A DNA stretch of 32,635 bases. Source: Candidatus Limnocylindria bacterium (GTDB lineage Bacteria > Chloroflexota > Limnocylindria > P2-11E). The position numbers and the translations under genes were made by a program. This document shows, one piece after another, positions 1 through 7,092 of this stretch (within the stretch, counting starts at the first letter, position 1; each line of letters starts with the position of its first letter). Below the pieces are notes generated by a model. That model ran no database searches. It had not been told where the DNA came from and was given only the letters and a program-made list of their open reading frames with translations. Location of the stretch: contig DATDEH010000041.1 in the NCBI GenBank assembly GCA_036523395.1, forward strand, positions 1-32,635, given 5' to 3'.

Positions 1-5
1 CAGGC

Positions 6-995
6 TCAGGCGATCCCTTCGGCGACCGGTTGCGCCGCACGCGCGGCGGCGAGCGCCTCGCGTGCGGCACGGAGGACGGATTCGCGCACGTCGCTCACGT
101 TGCCCGTGATGAGGGCGCCAGCGGCTCGCACGTGGCCGCCACCGCCGAACCGCGTCATCAGCGCCGACGCATCCACCGACGGCGCCCACGCCGACGTGCG
201 GCAGGAGACCTTGATCGCGCCGGCATCGTGTTCATTGAACAGGAGCGCCACACGCATGCCGTTCGCGCGGGCGATCTGCTCGACGAGGCCTGAGATGTCC
301 TCGTCCAGGGCTTCCGCGCTCGCGAAGTCCTCGCGCGTCACCTCGGTCCACACGAGCTGTCCCTCCTGCTCGCGTCGCATCCTCGAGAACGCGAAGCCCC
401 AGAGCTTCAGCGCTTGGAAGCGCTTGTTGCGGAACACGTTGTACGTGATCGCCTGCAGGTCGGCGCCGGCTTCGCGCAGCCGCGCGGCGCGTTCGAGGGC
501 GCGCGAGTCCGTCGAGGGGAACTGGAACGAGCCGGTGTCGGTCATGATGCCGATGAGCGCGGCCGTCGCCATGTCGGCGGTCCACTTCACGCCTAGCGCG
601 TCGATGACGCGCGACACGATCTCCGCGGTCGCCGCGGACGAGACGTCGACCAGGTTCACCGAGCCGAACCGATCGTTCGACGCGTGATGATCGATGTTCA
701 CCAGGGTCGGGCCAGCTGGCAGGGCGAACTTCGCCCGCTCGGCCGATCCGAAGTCGACGGTAACGATGACGTCCGACGTCGCGGGCGGCGGCTCGGTGGT
801 GTAGCGATCGGCCCACGCGAGAAATCGGGCGTGCTCCGGCACTGCGTCGGCGCAGTGGAGCGTGACGCGCTTGCCGAGGCTATCGAGCGCCAGACCGAGG
901 GCGATTCCCGAGCCGATCGTGTCCGGATCGGGGTCGCGATGCGACACGATCGCGATGGTCTTCGCGCCGCGTAGCGTCTCGACGAGCTCTCTCAC
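6..995 (-). CDS. DHH-family phosphoesterase, NrnA-like (oligoribonuclease / pAp phosphatase)
   Basis: A 329-residue bifunctional-type DHH/DHHA1 phosphoesterase. Family members degrade 2-5 nt RNA fragments (nanoRNA) and/or dephosphorylate 3'-phosphoadenosine 5'-phosphate in the cytoplasm. Visible motifs are an HRDPDPDTIGS metal site near residue 19, DFGSAER near residue 82, the signature NIDHHASND near residue 100, a TDTGSFQF motif near residue 153, and a C-terminal DHHA1 GGGGHVRAAG substrate-binding loop near residue 285. The start is a GTG inside a GTGA overlap with the rbfA stop, so translation is probably coupled. The position after rbfA is typical: the canonical operon continues rbfA-nrnA-truB, but truB would lie outside the window. 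Which substrate is preferred, nanoRNA or pAp, cannot be told from sequence. Confidence 0.93.
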   Translation of the reverse strand: MRELVETLRGAKTIAIVSHRDPDPDTIGSGIALGLALDSLGKRVTLHCADAVPEHARFLAWADRYTTEPPPATSDVIVTVDFGSAERAKFALPAGPTLVNIDHHASNDRFGSVNLVDVSSAATAEIVSRVIDALGVKWTADMATAALIGIMTDTGSFQFPSTDSRALERAARLREAGADLQAITYNVFRNKRFQALKLWGFAFSRMRREQEGQLVWTEVTREDFASAEALDEDISGLVEQIARANGMRVALLFNEHDAGAIKVSCRTSAWAPSVDASALMTRFGGGGHVRAAGALITGNVSDVRESVLRAAREALAAARAAQPVAEGIA

Positions 996-1348
996 GAGTG
1001 GCCCTCTCCTTCCCGCGCCTCACGCAAGAGCGAAGAGATCCGTGCCGCGCGCTCCGCGGTCTGGTCGGAGAAAAAGGCGAGGTCCGGGACGTAGCGAAGA
1101 TCCGTCCGCGCGCCGATCTCGTGACGAAGATATGGTCGGGCCTCGTTGAGCGCGACCATCGTCGAGCGCACCTGATCCTGGTCGCCAAGGACGCTGACGT
1201 GCACCTTGGCGCTGCGAAGGTCGGGCGTGACCTCAACGCCGGTCACCGTCGCGAAAGCGATGCGCGGATCGCGCAGCTCCTCGCTGATGATCATCGCGAG
1301 CTCGCGCTGCAGCAGCGCGTTGACGCGGTCCGCTCGCTTGTACGCCAC
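992..1348 (-). CDS. rbfA: 30S ribosome-binding factor RbfA
   Basis: A 118-residue single KH-fold protein that binds the immature 30S subunit and helps 16S rRNA 5'-end maturation and cold adaptation. The N-terminus (ADRVNALLQREL), the conserved EELRDPRI segment near residue 24 and the VTGVEVTPDLRSAKVHVSV strand region are diagnostic. Its length matches the family (about 115-130). The start is GTG, 7 nt downstream of the infB stop codon. The stop overlaps the GTG start of the DHH gene by 4 nt. It belongs to the nusA-ylxR-infB-rbfA operon. Confidence 0.96.
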   Translation of the reverse strand: MAYKRADRVNALLQRELAMIISEELRDPRIAFATVTGVEVTPDLRSAKVHVSVLGDQDQVRSTMVALNEARPYLRHEIGARTDLRYVPDLAFFSDQTAERAARISSLLREAREGEGHS

Positions 1349-1355
1349 CCTGCGA

Positions 1356-3257
1356 TTACCTCGGCTTTGGCTGGACGGTGTACGCCTCGATGACGTCGCC
1401 GACCCGGATGTCGTTCGTGTCGAGCGTGATGCCGCACTCGAGACCCGCCGCGACCTCGCGCACGTCGTCCTTCACTCGGCGCAGCGACTCGATGTGCCCG
1501 TCGTGCGCGGCCTCGCCGCCGCGCAGCAGGCGCGTCTGCACGCCGCGGCGCATGACACCGTCGAGGACGCCGCAGCCGGCGATCGTCGTCTTGCCGGCGG
1601 TGAAGATCTGCCGGACCTCGGCGTGGCCGATGACTGTCTCGACCATTACGGGCTCGAGCATCCCGGTGAGCGCTTTCTGCACGTCGTCGAGGAGCTCGTA
1701 GATGACCTTGTACTGGCGAACGTCGACGCTCGTCTGATCGGCGACCCGCTTGGCGGGCGCCTCCATCTTCGTGTTGAAGCCGATCACCACCGCGCTCGAA
1801 GCCGCGGCGAGCGTCAGGTCGGACTCGGTGATGTCACCCACGGCGTCGTGGATGACCTGGAGGCCGACCTCGTCCTGCGGGATCTTCGCGAGCGCCCCCT
1901 TGATCGCCTCGAGGGAGCCCTGCACGTCGGCCTTAAGGACGAGCTTCAGCTCCTTGGCCTTTCCTTCCTTGACCTGCGCGAACATCTCGTCCAGCGTCGC
2001 GGGCTTCTCCGACGCGCCCGCACCGGCGCGCTCTCGCGCGTTCGCGGCGACGAGGGCCTTGGCGGTCTTCTCGTCCGGCACGACCCGGAAGACATCGCCC
2101 GCCTCTGGGACGCCCGGCAGTCCGAGGATCTCGACCGGACGGGACGGCTCGGCGCGGCCAACGGGCTTGCCCTTGTCGTCGGTCATGGCTTTCACGCGAC
2201 CGGCCGCGACGCCCGCGACGACGAAGTCGCCGCGCTCGAGGGTCCCCGTCTGCACCAGGACCGTCGCGACGGGGCCGCGCTTCGTGTCGAGGTGCGCCTC
2301 GACGACGCGACCGATCGCGGGCCGATCCGGGTTCGCAGTGAGCTCGGCGACGTCCGCCACGAGCAGAACGGTCTCCAGCAGGTCGTCGATGCCCAGCTTG
2401 GTGCGCGCCGATACCGCGACGAGCGGCGTGTCGCCGCCGTATTCCTCGATCGTCACTCCGTGCTCCGCGAGCTGCGCCTTCACCTGGTCTGGATTCGCGT
2501 CGGCCTTGTCCATCTTGTTCAGCGCGACGACGATCGGCACACCCGCTGCCTTCACGTGCGAGATCGCCTCGATCGTCTGCGGCTGCACACCGTCGTCCGC
2601 CGCGACGACGAGGATCGCCACGTCGGTGATCTGCGCGCCACGCGCGCGCATCGCGGTGAACGCTTCGTGACCTGGTGTATCGAGGAACGTGACCTTACGG
2701 TCGTTGTACTCGATCTGGTACGCGCCGATGTGCTGCGTGATGCCGCCCGCTTCGCGCGCGGTCACGTTGGTGGTGCGGATCGCGTCGAGGAGGCTCGTCT
2801 TCCCGTGGTCGACGTGTCCGAGGATCGTGATGACCGGTGGGCGCGGTTTCAGCTTGCTCGCGTCGTCCTCGGTCCAGAGCTCCGGCTTGAGCGGGGCGAT
2901 CTCGGCTTCGGTGTCCTCAACGGCCGGTGGCGCCTCTTCCTCGGCCTTGGTGTCGATGCCGAGCTCGGTCGCGACGAGGCTCGCGGTGTCGAAGTCGATC
3001 GTCGTGTTGATCGACGCCATCGTGCCCATATTCACCAGCGCGCGCATGAGGTCGACGATGCTGACGTCGAGCAGCGTCGCGAGCTCCCGCACCGAGACCT
3101 GCTTCGGCAGGACGACCGGCGGACGTCCTTCGATGACCGCCACCGCCGGAGCGGCCTGCTCGACCGGTGCGACGGCCGGCTGAGGGCGCTGCGGCCTACG
3201 GCCCCGTGGTCGGGGGCCGCGCTGTGGCGGGAAACGCCGGGGTCGTGCTTTGGGCAT
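1356..3257 (-). CDS. infB: translation initiation factor IF-2
   Basis: A 633-residue GTPase that places initiator fMet-tRNA on the 30S subunit. Order of parts: a short Arg/Pro-rich basic N-terminus (1-45), an IF2_N helical domain (about 52-102, with KQVSVRELATLL), an acidic linker, and a G domain with G1 GHVDHGKT (147-154), GGITQHIGAY, G3 DTPGHEAF and G4 NKMD. Translation-factor beta-barrel domains follow, then a C-terminal domain ending in DIRVGDVIEAY. At 633 residues it is a short-form IF-2 without the long repetitive N-terminal extension seen in many high-GC bacteria. Its ATG overlaps the ylxR TAA by 1 nt (TAATG), which suggests translational reinitiation. Confidence 0.98.
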   Translation of the reverse strand: MPKARPRRFPPQRGPRPRGRRPQRPQPAVAPVEQAAPAVAVIEGRPPVVLPKQVSVRELATLLDVSIVDLMRALVNMGTMASINTTIDFDTASLVATELGIDTKAEEEAPPAVEDTEAEIAPLKPELWTEDDASKLKPRPPVITILGHVDHGKTSLLDAIRTTNVTAREAGGITQHIGAYQIEYNDRKVTFLDTPGHEAFTAMRARGAQITDVAILVVAADDGVQPQTIEAISHVKAAGVPIVVALNKMDKADANPDQVKAQLAEHGVTIEEYGGDTPLVAVSARTKLGIDDLLETVLLVADVAELTANPDRPAIGRVVEAHLDTKRGPVATVLVQTGTLERGDFVVAGVAAGRVKAMTDDKGKPVGRAEPSRPVEILGLPGVPEAGDVFRVVPDEKTAKALVAANARERAGAGASEKPATLDEMFAQVKEGKAKELKLVLKADVQGSLEAIKGALAKIPQDEVGLQVIHDAVGDITESDLTLAAASSAVVIGFNTKMEAPAKRVADQTSVDVRQYKVIYELLDDVQKALTGMLEPVMVETVIGHAEVRQIFTAGKTTIAGCGVLDGVMRRGVQTRLLRGGEAAHDGHIESLRRVKDDVREVAAGLECGITLDTNDIRVGDVIEAYTVQPKPR

Positions 3258-3622
3258 TACGCGGTCTCCTTCTGTCGTACGAGCGCTGCTTGCTCTAGTT
3301 CTACCGCTAGTCGCGCCGCCGTGACGGCCTCGATCGGGATCTCGAGGGCTTTTGCGAGGGCTCCCTCGCGCAGTCCCCGCTCGAGGCAGGCCCGATCGGG
3401 GTCAAGGTACGCGCCCCGGCCGGGGGCCTTGCCGCGAAGGTCGACGCTCAGCTCGCCTGCGGGGGAGCGCACGATGCGCACCAGCTCCCGCTTCGCGCGG
3501 ACGGTGTGGCAGGCCACGCACGTTCGCTGCGGAAGGGGCCGACGGCCGGTGACCGCGTTCCCCTTCGGGCTAACGGCGTTCCTTCTTCTTCTTGGCTCCG
3601 AGGAGCGCTCGATCCTCTTCAT
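3257..3622 (-). CDS. ylxR: YlxR family (DUF448) RNA-binding protein
   Basis: A small basic protein of the YlxR/RnpM family; homologues bind RNA, and in Bacillus subtilis YlxR/RnpM has been linked to RNase P. The domain starts at RTCVACHTVRAKREL and contains the hallmark GRGAYL loop. The start used is the ATG at 3622, inside the 3' end of nusA. It is the only canonical start near the domain and is preceded by AGGAG with a 4-nt spacer. It gives 121 residues and a 53-nt overlap with nusA. The region after the nusA stop has no ATG, GTG or TTG in frame before the conserved domain. The TAA stop shares one base with the infB ATG. The position between nusA and infB is typical of the family. Confidence 0.9.
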   Translation of the reverse strand: MKRIERSSEPRRRRNAVSPKGNAVTGRRPLPQRTCVACHTVRAKRELVRIVRSPAGELSVDLRGKAPGRGAYLDPDRACLERGLREGALAKALEIPIEAVTAARLAVELEQAALVRQKETA

Positions 3623-4787
3623 CCAGCTCCTCTTCGTCCGCCATGGCCGACTCGGCCTCGACCTCGGCGATGAGGTCGTGACTCGGCTCCGCGTCCTCCT
3701 CGACCGGCGCGGCGACCTCGGCCTCGACCGCCACAGGCTCCGGTTCTGGCTCCGGCTCGAGCTCGGCACGCACCTCCGACTCGCTGCGGATGTCGATGCG
3801 CCAGCCGGTGAGCTTCGCGGCGAGCCGCGCATTCTGGCCTTCCTTGCCGATCGCGAGGGAGAGCTGCCGGTCGGGAACGACGACGTACGCGGTCTTGTCA
3901 TCGGTGACGATGTCCACGCGGACGACGTGCGCCGGCTCGAGCGCGTTGGCGACGTACTGCTCGGGCTTCTCGTTCCACTCGATGATGTCGATCTTTTCGC
4001 CGCCCAGCTCGTTCACGATCGCCTGCACGCGAAGCCCCCGCTGCCCGATGCACGCGCCACGCGCGTCGATGCCGGGCTGACGCGCACGGACGGCGATCTT
4101 GGTGCGCGAACCGGCCTCGCGCGCGATGCCGACGATCTCGACCTGACCGTGGTAGATCTCCGGCACCTCGAGCTCGAAGAGCCGCTTCACGAGGTTCTTG
4201 TGCGAGCGGCTGACCATGATCTGGGGCCCGCGCAGCGTTCGCCGGACCTCGACGACCACCACTTTGCGGTGCTGGCCGATGAAGTAGCGCTCGTGCGGCG
4301 CCTGGTCGGCGCGCGGAAGGATCGCCTCGGCCTTGCCGAGCTCCATGATCGCGGAGCCCGCCTCGAAGCGGCTGATCTGACCGTTGATGATGTCGCCCTC
4401 GCGATCGGCGTACTCCGCGAAGACCTGCTCGCGCTCGGCCTCACGCAGCGACTGCTGGATCACCTGCTTCGCGGTCTGGGCGCCGATACGACCGAGGGCG
4501 GCCGCCGACTCTTCGAGCGGGACGATGTCGCCGAGCTGAACGTCGGGCTTGATCCGCTTGGCGGCGTCCAACAGGATCTGCAGCTTCGGATCCTCGACCT
4601 TGTCGACGACCGTCTTGAGCAGGAAGACCCGGAAGGCGCCGGTGGTGATGTCGACCTTGACGTCGATGTTCTCTTCGGCACCGTAGGCGCGCTTAAGGGC
4701 TCGGGCGATGATGTCGCCCACGACCTCTTTGGGGAGCCCCTTCTCGGCGGAGAGCTGCGCAAGACCGGTCACGAGTTCTCGGTTCAT
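3570..4787 (-). CDS. nusA: transcription termination/antitermination protein NusA
   Basis: A 405-residue RNA polymerase-binding factor controlling pausing, termination and antitermination. Order of domains: N-terminal RNAP-binding domain (1-130), S1 domain (about 135-200, starting [14 protein letters not shown]), KH1 ([14 protein letters not shown]) and KH2 ([19 protein letters not shown]). An acidic Glu/Pro tail ending in a basic KKKKERR follows. The ATG at 4787 was chosen because [17 protein letters not shown] matches the family N-terminus and GGGAG lies upstream; the open frame extends further but is not NusA-like. It is the first gene of the operon; rimP, normally directly upstream, is not here. 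Two hairpins precede it. Confidence 0.96.
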   Translation of the reverse strand: MNRELVTGLAQLSAEKGLPKEVVGDIIARALKRAYGAEENIDVKVDITTGAFRVFLLKTVVDKVEDPKLQILLDAAKRIKPDVQLGDIVPLEESAAALGRIGAQTAKQVIQQSLREAEREQVFAEYADREGDIINGQISRFEAGSAIMELGKAEAILPRADQAPHERYFIGQHRKVVVVEVRRTLRGPQIMVSRSHKNLVKRLFELEVPEIYHGQVEIVGIAREAGSRTKIAVRARQPGIDARGACIGQRGLRVQAIVNELGGEKIDIIEWNEKPEQYVANALEPAHVVRVDIVTDDKTAYVVVPDRQLSLAIGKEGQNARLAAKLTGWRIDIRSESEVRAELEPEPEPEPVAVEAEVAAPVEEDAEPSHDLIAEVEAESAMADEEELDEEDRALLGAKKKKERR

Positions 4788-4838
4788 CGCCGGCGCTCCC
4801 CTCTTCTTCAATTCGGCACGCTCGCCACGGTCGCGAAA

Positions 4839-4857
4839 CAGGGGCGGGTTGCCCCTG
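4839..4857 (-). promoter_or_regulatory. hairpin in the nusA upstream leader
   Basis: A perfect 7-bp inverted repeat (CAGGGGC / GCCCCTG) with a 5-nt loop lies 51 nt upstream of the nusA start and just downstream of the terminator-like hairpin. There is no T-run on either side, so it is not an intrinsic terminator. If the nusA transcript begins upstream it would fold in the 5' leader; NusA operons are autoregulated in some bacteria. The function is inferred only. Confidence 0.45.
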
Positions 4858-4863
4858 GGCGAC

Positions 4864-4888
4864 AAAAAAAGTGGGGTCGACCCACTTT
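4864..4888 (-). terminator. rho-independent terminator downstream of the Flp pilin gene
   Basis: Read on the minus strand, an 8-bp stem (AAAGTGGG / CCCACTTT, positions 4888-4881 and 4875-4868) closes a 5-nt loop. The run of seven T (4870-4864) begins in the last three stem bases and continues four bases beyond. This is a standard intrinsic terminator for the small pilin gene ending at 4982, and would separate it from the nusA operon. It could instead act as an attenuator if nusA transcription starts further upstream. Confidence 0.8.
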
Positions 4889-4981
4889 CAGCGGCGCCCG
4901 CGGCTCCCGGGCATCGACCGGTCGCCTGGCGAAATTGTATCAAAGAGGAGCAACGTCGGGAGCTTTGGCCGCCGCCCGCTT

Positions 4982-5134
4982 TTAGGTGAGGTTGTTCCCG
5001 ATGTTCGAGAACTGGTTCACCAGTTGATTTCGAAGAAAGACCATTGCGATGATGATCGCGATCGCGATGACCGCGATGATGAGTGCGTATTCGACCAAGC
5101 CTTGCCCTGATTCGTCTGTCCAAAATCGACCCAT
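4982..5134 (-). CDS. Flp/Fap-type pilin (small type IVb prepilin)
   Basis: A 50-residue protein starting MGRFWTDESGQGLVEYALI, then a hydrophobic helix rich in Ile/Ala (residues 18-34) and a short polar end (NQLVNQFSNIGNNLT). The GQGLVEYALI segment is the class signature of Flp pilins: prepilin peptidase (TadV/CpaA type) cuts after the glycine before the hydrophobic segment, with Glu at +5 of the mature protein. The start is supported by AAGGAG six nt upstream of the ATG. It stands alone: no tad/cpa secretion genes are nearby. A terminator follows 94 nt downstream, so it is probably monocistronic. It was found by translating the minus strand directly. Confidence 0.88.
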   Translation of the reverse strand: MGRFWTDESGQGLVEYALIIAVIAIAIIIAMVFLRNQLVNQFSNIGNNLT

Positions 5135-5172
5135 TTCCCACTCCTTACAGGCGGGTCGGCGGCCACCGGCTA

Positions 5173-5201
5173 GCCTGCCATGGCGTCAGCGCGCCTGCCA
5201 T
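5173..5201. repeat. phased 9-bp direct repeat upstream of the pilin gene
   Basis: GCCTGCCAT occurs at 5173-5181 and 5193-5201, exactly 20 bp apart (about two helical turns), 39-67 bp upstream of the pilin start. It lies in the 94-bp gap between ruvA and the pilin gene. The spacing suits a dimeric DNA-binding regulator, but no regulator is identified and no clear -35/-10 pair was seen beside it. Confidence 0.5.
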
Positions 5202-5228
5202 TGCTAAGCGGTATGCGCTACGTGACCG

Positions 5229-5807
5229 TCACCGTCCTGTCACCCCGACCCGCCCAGCGCCCCGCAGAGCCGCCGTGACGCGCTCCTCCGTGCTCGCAGA
5301 GCCCGGTGGCGGCGCTCCCCGGAGGGCAGCGATGGCCTCGCTCGCGGTGTAACCGAGGGCCTGCAGCGCGGCCGCCGCGTCGTCATCGGTGAGCACGCCG
5401 GTGGGCTCGCGCGCTGGACCGGTCCGACCGATCTTTCCCTTGAGATCGACGATGAGCCGCTCCGCGGTCTTCTTCCCCACTCCCGGTGCGCGCGCGAGCG
5501 CCGCGGAGTCGCCGGATGCGATCGCGGCCGCTATCGCCGAGGGACTCGAGACCGACAGCAGTGCGAGGCCCGCCCGGGGGCCGACACCGGAGACCGTGAT
5601 GAGCAGCTCGAAGAGCGCGAGCTCGTCGCGTGTCTCGAAGCCGAAGAGCTGCTGCGCATCGTCGCGCACGACGTGATGCGTGTGCAGCGCGACCGCGTCG
5701 CGTGACGGCTGGCGCGGGACGAAGACCTTGTAGCCGACGCCGCGCACGTCGACCACGACGTGATCGACGCCGCGCGCGACGACTTCGCCGCTGAGGTAGC
5801 CGATCAC
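5229..5807 (-). CDS. ruvA: Holliday junction branch migration protein RuvA
   Basis: A 192-residue DNA-binding subunit that forms tetramers on Holliday junctions and recruits the RuvB motor. Visible parts are the N-terminal OB-fold (VIGYLSGEVV, VDVRGVGYKVFVP), the helix-hairpin-helix pair (TVSGVGPRAGLALLS and APGVGKKTAERLIVDLKGKIG) and a flexible linker. The C-terminal domain III (AAAALQALGYTASEA) contacts RuvB. The GTG start at 5807 lies in a GTGA overlap with the ruvC stop. ruvB is not next to it, unlike in many genomes where ruvCAB or ruvAB are contiguous. Confidence 0.96.
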   Translation of the reverse strand: MIGYLSGEVVARGVDHVVVDVRGVGYKVFVPRQPSRDAVALHTHHVVRDDAQQLFGFETRDELALFELLITVSGVGPRAGLALLSVSSPSAIAAAIASGDSAALARAPGVGKKTAERLIVDLKGKIGRTGPAREPTGVLTDDDAAAALQALGYTASEAIAALRGAPPPGSASTEERVTAALRGAGRVGVTGR

Positions 5808-6295
5808 CTGGCGCTCGCGACGGCGGCGACGAATTTGACGCGTTGCGCGTGCGTGAGAGCGATGGCGATCGCGTCGGCAACGTTGTCCTGGGTTATGGGT
5901 CCGGAGAGCTCGAGGATGTGGACGATCATGCGCTGGACGGCGCGCTTGTCGGCGCCGCCGGATCCCGTCACCGATTGCTTCACTTCCTGCGGTGTGTACT
6001 CCGCGATCGAGAGACCGGCGCGCGCGCCGCACACGAGCGCGACACCGCGGGCTTCGGCGACGGCCATCGCCGTCCTCACGTTCTTGTTGAAATAGAGCCG
6101 CTCGAGAGCGAAGAACGCCGGTTTGTGGGTCGCGATGAGCTCATCGATGGCTTCGGCGATCGCGAGCAGCTTCTCCGCCGCGCTGCCATGGCGCGGCGTC
6201 TCGACGAGTCCGTGCGCCAGCAGGCGTGGCGGGTCGGTGGTCAGGTCCAGCAGCGCGTATCCCATTCCCGTCGTGCCGGGGTCGATACCCAGCAC
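5804..6295 (-). CDS. ruvC: crossover junction endodeoxyribonuclease RuvC
   Basis: A 163-residue RNase H-fold resolvase that nicks Holliday junctions symmetrically. Acidic catalytic residues are visible in LGIDPGTTGMGYA (first Asp), FALERLYFNKN (Glu) and the C-terminal DNVADAIAIALTHA segment (last Asp pair). Its length fits the family (about 160-175). The start is GTG at 6295, immediately before LGIDPG, 10 nt after yebC. The order yebC-ruvC-ruvA is common among bacteria and indicates one operon. Confidence 0.96.
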   Translation of the reverse strand: MLGIDPGTTGMGYALLDLTTDPPRLLAHGLVETPRHGSAAEKLLAIAEAIDELIATHKPAFFALERLYFNKNVRTAMAVAEARGVALVCGARAGLSIAEYTPQEVKQSVTGSGGADKRAVQRMIVHILELSGPITQDNVADAIAIALTHAQRVKFVAAVASAR

Positions 6296-6305
6296 GGTGT
6301 TCCGG

Positions 6306-7049
6306 CTAGGCGTGCTGAAGGACCTCGTCCGGTACGTCGAAATTCGCGTGCACCTTCTGGACGTCGTCCAGCTCCTCGAGCTCCTCGACCAGGCGCAGGA
6401 CCTTCCGGGCCTGGTCGCCGTCGACGCGGACGGTCGTGGTCGGGCGCATCGAGATCTCGGCCGATGCCACGGTGATGCCCGCTTTCTCGAGCGCGGACCT
6501 CACCTTCTCGAACGAGTTGGGTGTCGTGTAAGCGGTGACCAGGCTGCCGTCGGTCTCGACGTCCTCGGCGCCGGAGTCGATCGCGATGAGCGAGACGTCA
6601 TCCGGCGAGCGCTTGCCGGCGTCGATCTCGATGACGCCCTTCTGTTCGAAGAGCCACTGCACCGAGCCAGACTCGCCGAGCTTGCCGCCGTTCTTCGTGA
6701 ACGCGGCGCGGATCTCCGGGGCCGTGCGGTTGCGGTTATCCGTGGCTGCCTCGACCATCACCGACACACCGCCGGGCGCGTAGCCCTCGTAGAGGACGCT
6801 CTCGAGCTGCGCGCCGTCGGCGCCGCCAGTGGCCCGCTCGATCGCCCGCTGGATGTTCGCGTGCGGCATGTTCACAGCCCGCGCGCGGTCGACCGCCAGC
6901 CGCAGCCGAAAGTTCGCTTCGACGTCCCCGCCACCTTCACGCGCCGCGAGCATGATCTCGCGCGTCATCTTGGTGAAAACGACGCCCTTCTTGACGTCCG
7001 CCGCGCCCTTCTGGCGCTTGATCTGGCTCCACTTTGAATGTCCGGACAT
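6306..7049 (-). CDS. YebC/PmpR family regulatory protein
   Basis: A 247-residue TACO1/YebC-family protein. Members bind DNA as regulators or act in translation (stalling relief at proline stretches in some bacteria). The start MSGHSKWSQIKRQKGAAD, the FTKMTREI segment, NMPHANIQRAIERATGG and YEGYAPGGVSVMVEA are the classical blocks. The ATG at 7049 is certain from the conserved N-terminus. It is the first gene of yebC-ruvC-ruvA and is divergent from the EF-G paralogue with only 43 nt between starts. Confidence 0.95.
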   Translation of the reverse strand: MSGHSKWSQIKRQKGAADVKKGVVFTKMTREIMLAAREGGGDVEANFRLRLAVDRARAVNMPHANIQRAIERATGGADGAQLESVLYEGYAPGGVSVMVEAATDNRNRTAPEIRAAFTKNGGKLGESGSVQWLFEQKGVIEIDAGKRSPDDVSLIAIDSGAEDVETDGSLVTAYTTPNSFEKVRSALEKAGITVASAEISMRPTTTVRVDGDQARKVLRLVEELEELDDVQKVHANFDVPDEVLQHA

Positions 7050-7064
7050 CGCGCCGAATACTAT
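7034..7064 (+). promoter_or_regulatory. candidate sigma-70-type promoter for the EF-G paralogue
   Basis: TTGAAT at 7034-7039 and AATACT (7057-7062, 17-bp spacer) or TACTAT (7059-7064, 19-bp spacer) precede the TTG start at 7093 by about 30 nt. The -35 box lies inside the first codons of yebC. Each box matches four of six consensus bases. AT-rich tracts are rare here, which adds some weight. Confidence 0.4.
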
Positions 7065-7092
7065 CAACGCACACGCACTGGGGAGAGCGACA

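Noticed and set aside
1206-4985. A 1259-codon open frame on the plus strand
   Set aside because: It is antisense to infB, ylxR and nusA, which are unmistakable; long antisense frames are expected in high-GC DNA with strong third-position GC, and its translation is Arg/Asp/Leu-rich without domains.
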